From positions 1-9,078 of the forward strand of contig PMZX01000095.1 in NCBI GenBank assembly GCA_003170035.1: 9,078 bases of DNA, in the 5' to 3' direction. Below are positions 1 through 5,747 of this stretch, one piece after another. Source of the stretch: Myxococcales bacterium (GTDB taxonomy: Bacteria > Myxococcota_A > Polyangia > Fen-1088). The notes beneath the pieces were generated by a model. That model searched no databases and was not told the origin of the DNA. It was given only the letters and a program-made list of their open reading frames with translations. Both the position numbers and the translations under genes were made by a program. Within the stretch, counting starts at the first letter, position 1. Each line of letters starts with the position of its first letter.

Positions 1-410
1 TTCTTCGTCCGCACGACATCCCTGACCACCATCCGGTGCGTACGTGCGAGTTCGCGCAATGCCTTGTACGGACCACCATTCTTGAACACTCGGGTTTTGA
101 TCGCTCCCTGTCGCAAGTCCTCGGCCAAACCAAAGGCATCCCGCTTGTCGTCCTTTGGTCCCCGGCGGCCCGCCTCCACTCCCGCCACGACCACCTCGAC
201 GGCGTGCGGTTCTAGAATCTCGTAAAGCCATCCACTCTGCGTCCCTTCCTCGAAGCAGACATGTCTCTGTCCAGGGATCGCGCGAAGGCATTCCACGATC
301 TCCTGGCCGTTGGTCGCCACGACGTGCGAACCCGTTTGCTTGCCACGCGCATCCACCACGGCGATGGTGCAACTTGCTGCGTGAACGTCGATTCCGATGT
401 ATTTGTCCAT
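1..410 (-). CDS. IS110-family transposase, N-terminal part (cut by window edge)
   Basis: This is the first ~136 codons of a transposase that continues beyond base 1; no stop is seen. Reading leftward from the ATG at 410-408, the protein begins MDKYIGIDVH, the RuvC-like start of IS110-family DEDD transposases. The likely metal-binding acidic residues are Asp8 in GIDVH, Glu54 in CFEEG, and Asp88 or Asp91 in KDDKRDA, followed by the usual LAEDLR helix. IS110 enzymes recombine a circular intermediate into a target guided by an element-encoded bridge RNA. The start is supported by AGGAGG (422-417) six bases upstream of the ATG. The C-terminal domain with the catalytic serine lies outside the window, so intactness cannot be judged. 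The gene is probably the youngest element here, because its upstream end seems to interrupt an IS91 remnant at about 594. Confidence 0.92.
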   Translation of the reverse strand, partial: MDKYIGIDVHAASCTIAVVDARGKQTGSHVVATNGQEIVECLRAIPGQRHVCFEEGTQSGWLYEILEPHAVEVVVAGVEAGRRGPKDDKRDAFGLAEDLRQGAIKTRVFKNGGPYKALRELARTHRMVVRDVVRTK

Positions 411-593
411 GGGGTCCCTCCTTGGTTGGGGTGCTTGGTTGTTGCAAAGCAAGCGTGCCCAAAAACGAGGAGGGACTCCACTGCCACCTTCGAGCATCCC
501 CTGGGCGCCACGACGTCCGCGGCGGGGCGCAATCGCGCGGCCATCTGTCCGCCGTCCAAGCGGCGCCAGCCTCTTGCCGCGCGAAACCCAGCT
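411..593 (-). ncRNA. Candidate IS110 bridge-RNA region (non-coding left end)
   Basis: About 183 bases separate the IS110 start codon from the point where IS91 homology resumes. No convincing coding frame is present. In the IS110 group the non-coding segment upstream of the transposase gene encodes the bridge RNA, and this one has about the expected size (known family knowledge). The segment contains inverted repeats, including 414-422 with 468-476 and an inner GCTTG/CAAGC pair (433-437 with 450-454). The exact RNA ends, the target-binding and donor-binding loops and the promoter cannot be read without the other end of the element. Confidence 0.35.
414..476 (-). promoter_or_regulatory. Stem-loop that would sequester the IS110 ribosome binding site
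   Basis: In the minus-strand transcript GTCCCTCCT (476-468) is perfectly complementary to AGGAGGGAC (422-414), which contains the Shine-Dalgarno sequence of the transposase. The 45-base loop carries its own short stem (454-450 with 437-433). Folding would hide the ribosome binding site. The pairing is seen directly; a role in holding down transposase translation is inferred. Part of the same structure may belong to the bridge RNA. Confidence 0.4.
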
Positions 594-746
594 GACCGCC
601 TCATCGCACTGATCAAGACCGACGACACGATCAAGAAGATCCTGTCCGCCATGGGCCTGCCCACAGAGGCGCCCAAACCATATCCCGCAAGACCTCCCCC
701 GTCTGAAGCGTCTGAACCGGGGGACGGCACAGAGTACCTGAACTGA
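594..746 (+). pseudogene. IS91-family transposase, C-terminal remnant (copy 1)
   Basis: This is the final ~50 codons of a rolling-circle (Y2, IS91/IS801-type) transposase, ending at TGA 744-746. It begins with RLIALIKTDD and includes PARPPP near the end. The second remnant on the other strand (4684-5090) has RLIALIKTED and PARPPP, and over 35 aligned residues 23 are identical. Homology starts abruptly at about 595-597: the residues normally upstream (tryptophan-rich WAELLRR segment and CxxC motif) are absent and replaced by the IS110 left end. The catalytic tyrosines and metal-binding histidines are missing, so the fragment cannot be active. It was probably cut by the IS110 insertion or an associated deletion. 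Confidence 0.8.
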
Positions 747-930
747 TGGGACGCCGACGTGGGTGTGATGGGATAGACTGTCTCGCGTGGTCGAGAGCCC
801 CTCGACAGGACGCAGAAACCGCGGCAAGAGACCCGCCCCGGCAGGCTGCGCGGACGCCCTCCACGTCGTGCAGGCGCGGGTAGGGAGGGGGTCCCGGACG
901 CTCAACCCCCCCATGGATTTACCTATGGTC
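747..930 (+). other. IS91 3' end (oriIS-like) with G/C hairpin, copy 1
   Basis: The sequence after the transposase stop matches, in patches, the sequence after the stop of the inverted copy at 4683-4500. Shared blocks are ATGGGATAGACTG (ATGGGGTAGACTG in the other), a hairpin, and a terminal CCCCCATGGATT (CCCCCATCGATT) followed by TATG. The hairpin pairs GGGGGT (887-892) with ACCCCC (905-910). IS91-family elements carry their replication origin, oriIS, with a hairpin at this 3' position. The similarity fades after about 930, which probably marks the element end. Function as an origin is inferred. Confidence 0.5.
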
Positions 931-1285
931 TTCATCGGTACGGGACGACTCGATACCGACAGCTACTACTGCACTATTCAGTAGCACAGCCCACCAACGC
1001 CTTGGGGCCGCACCCCGTGGCGTCAGAAAAGGGCATCGCCTTCGCGGCTGTGGATTCACACCATTTGCTGGGACTCTATCCCCTGCAACAGAACCGGTGT
1101 CTGCGTTTCCAGACGCTCACGGCGCGTGGGTGAAAGGTCGAACGCGAGTAGACCACGCGTGGACGGAACATAGTTGCGTGCTCGGCGATGCCTTCCTGGA
1201 CATCACGCGATCCTTGAGCCAATACAATGATCGCTCCGCGGCGGCCCTCGGTCTCCCGCGGGCAGATGAACAGAAAGGAACAGAA
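931..1285. other. Intergenic region upstream of the GH74 gene
   Basis: This is 355 bases between the IS91 end and the GH74 start codon. No recognisable gene or element is visible. It must carry the GH74 promoter unless transcription comes from the IS91 end, but I could not pick a convincing -35/-10 pair or sigma-54 site. A ribosome binding site AGGAA (1276-1280) lies five bases before the ATG at 1286. An open frame in phase with GH74 extends back to 1097, but it is not lipoprotein-like and is probably untranslated. Confidence 0.5.
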
Positions 1286-3694
1286 ATGACCAGGAGTTCT
1301 CTCACCCTCGTTTTCTTTGCAGTCCAGCTTGTGGCGGTCGCCTGCAGTGGGACCAGCAGCAGCAAGCAGGATGCAGCGCCAGCGATCCCCGACGGTTCCT
1401 CGCTTGCAGCCGATGCCGCGAACGCTCCCAATCCCGACGCGAGCCCTGACCTTGCCCTCGATACACCGACGGACGCGCCCGCCGTCATTCTTGATTTGGC
1501 GGCTGAAACTGGCCCGGCTTTCACGCCAGATGGTATGGCGGCGACGACCTGCAGCGTACCGACGCCCGTGCCCTACTCGGGTATTGCAGTGATCCCTTCA
1601 CAAGACGTGGCGACTCCCGGGCCGTATGCGTGGAAGAACGTCGTCATCAAGGGCGGGGGATTCGTCAGCGGCATCGTCATGAGCCCCGTGCTGCCAGGGC
1701 TGGTCTTCGCCCGGACTGATGTCGGAGGCGCATACCGTTTCGACCCAACTGCGCGGCGCTGGATGGCCATCACGGATTGGGTCGGGCACAACGATTCGAA
1801 CCTCCTCGGGATCGAGAGCATCGCAGTGGATCCGGTCGATCCCAGCCGGGTCTATATGGCCGCCGGGATGTACCTCACCGCCGGCAACGGCGCGATTCTG
1901 AGCTCGACCGACATGGGACAGACGTGGGTGCGTAACAGCATTTCTGCGCCCATGGGCGGAAACGCGGATGGCCGCTCGATGGGCGAGCGGCTCGCCATCG
2001 ATCCCAACCTGACCAGCACCTTGTACTTTGGCTCGCGCAACGCGGGCTTGTGGAAGAGCACCGACTCTGCGCAGACTTGGACGCAAGTCGCTGGGTTCCC
2101 GACGACCGGCGTGGCCAACGGCGATGCGGGCACGGGCGGCTACGGCTTGACCTTCGTGGTCTTCGATCCACGCAGCGGCTCGCCGGGCAGCTCCACACCG
2201 GCGATCTACCTCGGGGTCGGCGTGACCACCGGGAATGGACTCTATCGCACAACCGATGCGGGGGCGACCTGGGAAGCGGTTGCTGGGCAGCCCTCCGGGA
2301 TGATGCCTCATCATGCTGTGCTTGACGGGTGTGGCAACCTCTACCTTGCGTACAACAACGGGTCAGGCCCGAACAGCATCACGAGTGGCGCTGTTTGGCG
2401 ATACAGCATGGCCGGCGGCGTTTGGACCAATGTGAGTCCCCCGCAAAGTGGCGGCGGCTTCGGCGGAATTGCAGCCGATGCTGCCCATCCGGGAACGCTC
2501 ATCGTGACGACGATCGATCGCTGGTCGCGCGACGAAATCTACCGCACCACGGACGGCGGGGCGAGCTGGGTGGGACTCGAGTCTGCGGCGAAGACCGATG
2601 TGGCGGGCGCGCCCTGGGTCTTGTGGCACAGGACCAGCGTGGGGACGCCGGGATGGATGGGCGACGTCGAGATCGATCCCTTCAATCCAGCGCGCGCTAT
2701 CTACATCACCGGGGCAGGCATCTGGTCGAGTGACGACGTCACGGCCGCCGACACCGGCGCTGCGACTCATTGGACCTTCGAGGACGATGGTCTTGAAGAG
2801 ACCGTGGTGCAGGATCTCGCCAGCCCACCGGCGGGCGCACCCCTGCTGAGTGCGGTGGGTGATCTCGGCGGTTTCCGACACGACGACCTCGACGTCTCTC
2901 CTGCGGGCGGCTTTTTCGACAACCCTATTTTCACCACCACGTCGGGCCTGGATTTCGCCCAAGGCGCCCCGAACATCGTCGTGCGGGCAGGCTCCGGTGG
3001 GCTGGGCGGCGCCTACTCGGCGGACGGGGGCACGACGTGGACGCCATTTGCTGCCGCTCCCATGCCCACAACGGGAACTGTATCCAAGGGCTCGGGATCG
3101 ATCGCGGTCTCGGCCGACGGCACGACGTTGCTGTGGGCTCCGCAGGGGGGCACGCCCTCCACCTCGCTCGACAACGGCACCACGTGGACCGCATGCGCGG
3201 GACTTGCCGCCGGCGTGCGGGTGGCCGCCGACCGTGTCAATGCCTCCAAGTTCTACGCAAGCGACCGCAGTGGGATGTACGTGAGCACCGACGGCGGCGC
3301 GAACTTCGTGAAGGTCACCACGTCCCCGTCCGGGCGACCGCGCCCCGTGTTCGGAATCGAGGGGGATGTTTGGGTTGCGACGGGCTCCGGCCTGTTTCAT
3401 TCGCAGGACTCGTTGGCGACGTTCGCGCAAGTGTCCCTGGTGACTAGCGCGACCGCGGTGGGCTTCGGGATGCCAGCGCCGGGGCAGAGCTATCCGGCCG
3501 TGTATCTCGCCGGCTCCGTGGCTGGTGTCTGGGGCGTGTACCGCTCCGACGACGTCGGGGCTACCTGGCAGCGCATCGATGATCCGCAGCACCAGTTCGG
3601 ATGGATAAACTGCTTGACCGGCGACCCGCGCCAGTACGGCCGTGTCTATCTCGGCACGGGCGGGAGAGGAATCCTCTACGGCGACCAGCGATAG
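1286..3694 (+). CDS. GH74 xyloglucanase (endo-xyloglucanase-type) lipoprotein
   Basis: This is a complete 802-residue protein that hydrolyses beta-1,4-glucan backbone bonds, typically in xyloglucan. Residues 1-20 form a lipoprotein signal peptide (MTRSSLTL start, lipobox VAVAC with Cys20), then an Asp/Ala/Pro-rich linker to about residue 110. The rest is the two-lobed seven-bladed propeller of GH74, with repeated Asp-box motifs such as STDMGQTW, TTDAGATW, TTDGGASW and SDDVGATW. Family catalytic aspartates are in ARTDVGGAYR (Asp145) and VGDLGGFRHDDL (Asp526). The end, GRVYLGTGGRGILYGD, is the family's usual C-terminus, so the catalytic domain is full length and no CBM follows. I chose ATG 1286 over the in-phase start at 1097 because it has a ribosome binding site (1276-1280) and gives a perfect signal peptide. 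A usual Trp-Trp pair reads Trp413-Ser414. The gene stands alone between an IS91 end and an IS630 fragment, with no visible terminator. Confidence 0.93.
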   Translation: MTRSSLTLVFFAVQLVAVACSGTSSSKQDAAPAIPDGSSLAADAANAPNPDASPDLALDTPTDAPAVILDLAAETGPAFTPDGMAATTCSVPTPVPYSGIAVIPSQDVATPGPYAWKNVVIKGGGFVSGIVMSPVLPGLVFARTDVGGAYRFDPTARRWMAITDWVGHNDSNLLGIESIAVDPVDPSRVYMAAGMYLTAGNGAILSSTDMGQTWVRNSISAPMGGNADGRSMGERLAIDPNLTSTLYFGSRNAGLWKSTDSAQTWTQVAGFPTTGVANGDAGTGGYGLTFVVFDPRSGSPGSSTPAIYLGVGVTTGNGLYRTTDAGATWEAVAGQPSGMMPHHAVLDGCGNLYLAYNNGSGPNSITSGAVWRYSMAGGVWTNVSPPQSGGGFGGIAADAAHPGTLIVTTIDRWSRDEIYRTTDGGASWVGLESAAKTDVAGAPWVLWHRTSVGTPGWMGDVEIDPFNPARAIYITGAGIWSSDDVTAADTGAATHWTFEDDGLEETVVQDLASPPAGAPLLSAVGDLGGFRHDDLDVSPAGGFFDNPIFTTTSGLDFAQGAPNIVVRAGSGGLGGAYSADGGTTWTPFAAAPMPTTGTVSKGSGSIAVSADGTTLLWAPQGGTPSTSLDNGTTWTACAGLAAGVRVAADRVNASKFYASDRSGMYVSTDGGANFVKVTTSPSGRPRPVFGIEGDVWVATGSGLFHSQDSLATFAQVSLVTSATAVGFGMPAPGQSYPAVYLAGSVAGVWGVYRSDDVGATWQRIDDPQHQFGWINCLTGDPRQYGRVYLGTGGRGILYGDQR

Positions 3695-3721
3695 GGGCGC
3701 TGACACAACAGAAGACCGCTG

Positions 3722-4311
3722 GCTACGCTCGAGACACAACACTGTCGCGCCTTCGGGCGGCCGCAAGTACAAGCCCACAATGTCCCGCCGCTTCTGGTCG
3801 ACCTCGGGGTCTCGGCTGGTCAGGAAGTACCTGATCCGGTGCGGCTGGATCTCCGCCTCATCGAGAACGCGCGCCACCGTGCGCGTGCCAATGTCGGCTC
3901 CGTCAGCCAATGCCGCGAAAGCGTCCCGCAGTTCCGCCGCCGACCAGTGGCTGAGCACGTTGCCGGCTTCCCATGGGGGCCGACATGCCAGCGCGATCAG
4001 GGCGATGCGCTGCTCTCCAGAGAGAGAGTGCGCGGTCGGCCCGACCTGGGCCGGTCGCGAAGACCGTCGATGCCGCCGTCGATGAACCGGTCGCACCACT
4101 TGCGTGCTGTGCCGTGGTTGATCTGCATTCGCCGCGCGATCACTTCGATGGGCACCCCTTCGTCCCGCATCAGGACGACCCGTGCCCGCGTCGCCATGCG
4201 ATTCTCCGTCGTCCCGGCTCGTACCAGGCGACGGAGCTTCTTCTTGAGTTGCCGCTTGAGGTGAATCACTCGCGGCGACGCTGGGCCGGGCCAAGCCGAC
4301 CTGGTCGCCAT
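3722..4311 (-). pseudogene. IS630-family transposase, N-terminal part, frameshifted and truncated
   Basis: Two overlapping minus frames together give the first ~195 residues of an IS630-type DDE transposase. The first frame starts at ATG 4311 (MATRSAWPG) and encodes the helix-turn-helix region, with RARVVLMRDEG, IARRMQI and GLRDRPRSGRPR. The match then moves to another frame with EQRIALIALA, AGNVLSHWS, LADGADIGTRTVARVLDEA and IVGLYLRPPEGATVLCL. The shift lies in a (CT)5 tract (4028-4019); removing one CT joins the frames as RTLSGEQRIALIALA. The coding match ends at the position of the first catalytic Asp (CVDEK in relatives; here CLERSQ), so the DDE core is lost. The break is about 30 bases from the GH74 stop. 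Starts at 4326 or 4332 are also possible. The product is non-functional. Confidence 0.85.
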
Positions 4312-4499
4312 GTTTTCCATCCCGCACAGCAAGCCTCAATCTGCATCCCTACGCAAATTTTTGGCCGGCGGCACTAGCCGCAAGTTCCCTTCCCCTCGGG
4401 ACCGGCGAATCGAGCGCACGCTCGGTGAACCTTTCGACGGTGAACCCGGACTTCCACGGGATAGCAAGTTCAGCTTCCATGGTGGATGCTCGGAGATGT
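4312..4499. other. Junction between IS630 remnant and IS91 3' end
   Basis: This stretch of about 190 bases probably holds the upstream end of the IS630 element and some older DNA. One minus-strand frame stays open (MEAELAIPWKSGF and onward to the stop at 4349), but it continues in phase from non-coding IS91-end sequence and matches nothing I know. No inverted repeat pair or TA duplication could be assigned, because the other IS630 end is gone. Confidence 0.3.
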
Positions 4500-4683
4500 G
4501 CATAAGCGAATCGATGGGGGTATTTCCGGTGCGAGAACCCCGCCCTTCCCGCGCTGCCGCACCCTCTCGCGCGCCTGGACGACGGGGCAGGGCGGCCTTG
4601 ATCGTGTGATTCGCGTGCCGAAGAGCCTGTCTGGACCACAAGGCGCAGTCTACCCCATTGCGGGCCCGCCAAGGTCGCCTTGA
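4500..4683 (-). other. IS91 3' end (oriIS-like) with G/C hairpin, copy 2
   Basis: Reading leftward from the transposase stop, this region holds the same ordered blocks as 747-930: ATGGGGTAGACTG, a hairpin of GGGGT paired with ACCCC (4541-4537 with 4521-4517), then CCCCCATCGATT and TATG at about 4500. The loop sequences share a CCGG core. Two diverged copies keeping the hairpin argues that it matters to the element, as expected for oriIS of IS91-family transposons. The origin function is inferred. Confidence 0.5.
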
Positions 4684-5090
4684 TCAATTCACCCAGTCGT
4701 CGCCGCCACCCGCCTTCTGGGGCGGTGGGCGGGCAGGATGCAACTTGGGGATGTCCGCCGGCAGGTGCATCGCAGTGAGAATTCTCTCGGCGATGTCCTC
4801 GGTCTTGATGAGTGCGATGAGGCGGAGTTGGGAGTGGCACTTCGAGCAGACAATCTCAAACCTGAAGGTTCTGCGGAGCAACTCTGCCCACGGGATGTAT
4901 CTCGACTTGCCGGCCGGCTTGTCCCTGGCCGTGGGCGGGGGCGGGGGTTCTGCGGGGGCAGGAACGACTTCGCTGCGAGAAGCAGCGTGCGATGAGAGGA
5001 CGCCAAAATATCTGACGAGATGCCGCTTCGGAGGAGGGACCAGCGCTGCGAGCCGCGCGATGAGGGCGACGCCGGCACCGTGGCGACGCA
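4684..5090 (-). pseudogene. IS91-family transposase, C-terminal remnant (copy 2)
   Basis: This is the last ~135 codons of a Y2 rolling-circle transposase ending at 4684. Landmarks in order are LRRHGAGVALIARLAALVPPP-like sequence at the left limit, HLVRYFGVLSSHA, a proline-rich spacer, YIPWAELLRRTF, a CSKC pair, RLIALIKTED and PARPPP. These match the C-terminal third of IS91/IS801-type transposases. An open frame continues upstream to 5211, but residues before about 5091 have no family resemblance and overlap the carbohydrate-binding-domain remnant on the other strand, so the true break is near 5090. The catalytic middle is absent. The missing N-terminal part may be the same-strand fragment at 8601-8983, now 3.5 kb away across the GH2 cassette. 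Confidence 0.85.
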
Positions 5091-5091
5091 A

Positions 5092-5673
5092 GCTTCCTTT
5101 GGCGATTTCAAGACCACGTTCTCGGGCGGCACATACATCTATCCTGACTCGGCGAGCGTTGTGCCCCCAGCACCAGCACTCACGTCCGACATTACCAAAA
5201 GCAACTGGCACATTTCGGGAACGGTTGGGACGTACTCCGGTTTCGGCCTGTACTGGAATGCCCGCGCTAAGCTTGACGCTTCGGCGTTCAAGGGGATTTC
5301 GATGACGATTTCGAGTACGGGCACGATACCGGCCAACACCCTATATTTGAGCGTTAACACCGCGGCAGACACGATCTCGACGGCCTGGTACGCCAAGTAC
5401 ACTGTGCCGCCCGCGACCTACTCAGCAACGTTCGGCACTTGCAATCCACCCGGAAGCAACCAATACGACTCAACCTGCACCGCACCCTCGAAGGCGATTG
5501 CCGTGACGACGACGCCTACGCCAGTGACGATTATGTGGGCGGACTTGACAGGCGGCAAGCCGAGTCCGTCCGTTACTCCTAGTGAACTCACGGGTATTTC
5601 ATTCTACTTCAGCTAGTCCTCGGGTTCATACCCGGTGGATATCACGATCGACGATCTCTCCTTCATACCCTAA
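5092..5673 (+). pseudogene. C-terminal carbohydrate-binding-type domain of a lost gene, with amber stop
   Basis: From about 5092 the plus frame reads ASFGDFKTTFSGGTYIYP, then SNWHISGTVGTYSGFGLYW, an FGTC...C pair, TPTPVTIMWADLTGG and ELTGISFYF. This pattern resembles the jelly-roll (CBM/CIA30-like) C-terminal domains of secreted hydrolases, judged from memory and secondary-structure style. A TAG at 5614-5616 interrupts the frame, yet it continues in phase as SSGSYPVDITIDDLSFIP to TAA 5671-5673. The tail is the natural end, because the same tail recurs at 8282-8329. The 5' part of the gene, with its signal peptide and catalytic domain, is missing: the frame enters IS91 antisense sequence at about 5090. 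No start codon or ribosome binding site belongs to it. It converges with the GH2 gene across a shared terminator. Confidence 0.72.
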
Positions 5674-5685
5674 CGAAAACGCAAT

Positions 5686-5721
5686 GCGCCCATCAGTGAA
5701 CAGCGATTCACTGGTGGGCGC
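5686..5721. terminator. Bidirectional hairpin terminator between convergent genes
   Basis: GCGCCCATCAGTGAA (5686-5700) pairs with TTCACTGGTGGGCGC (5707-5721) over 15 positions with one G-T type mismatch and a six-base loop. It sits 12 bases after the TAA of the plus-strand remnant and 26 bases beyond the GH2 stop on the minus strand. On the minus strand the hairpin is followed by TTTT within TGCGTTTTCG; on the plus strand by CCCCTTTC. The U-tract is better for GH2 transcripts. The position between two convergent ends supports a shared intrinsic terminator. Confidence 0.75.
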
Positions 5722-5747
5722 CCCTTTCGAGGCCGCCCCTCCGCGCT

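Noticed and set aside
212..746. Minus and plus open frames of 160-170 codons over the left end
   Set aside because: They are in other frames over the IS110 gene and its leader. Only the last ~50 plus-strand codons match a family (IS91).
1190..1235. Possible promoter for GH74 (TGGACA with TACAAT)
   Set aside because: The spacing is about 20 bases and the boxes match poorly, so I do not call it.
1097..1285. A longer N-terminus for the GH74 protein
   Set aside because: It would bury the lipoprotein signal peptide 63 residues inside, and the start at 1286 has its own ribosome binding site.
1598..2314. A 238-codon minus-strand open frame inside GH74
   Set aside because: It is antisense to conserved propeller blades and has composition typical of GC-rich shadow frames; no domain is recognisable.
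2363..4339. A 658-codon open frame on the minus strand across the GH74 gene and the IS630 remnant
   Set aside because: Only its first part (before about 3722) encodes real IS630 sequence. The rest is antisense to GH74, is Arg/Ala/Gly-rich without motifs, and reflects high GC content.
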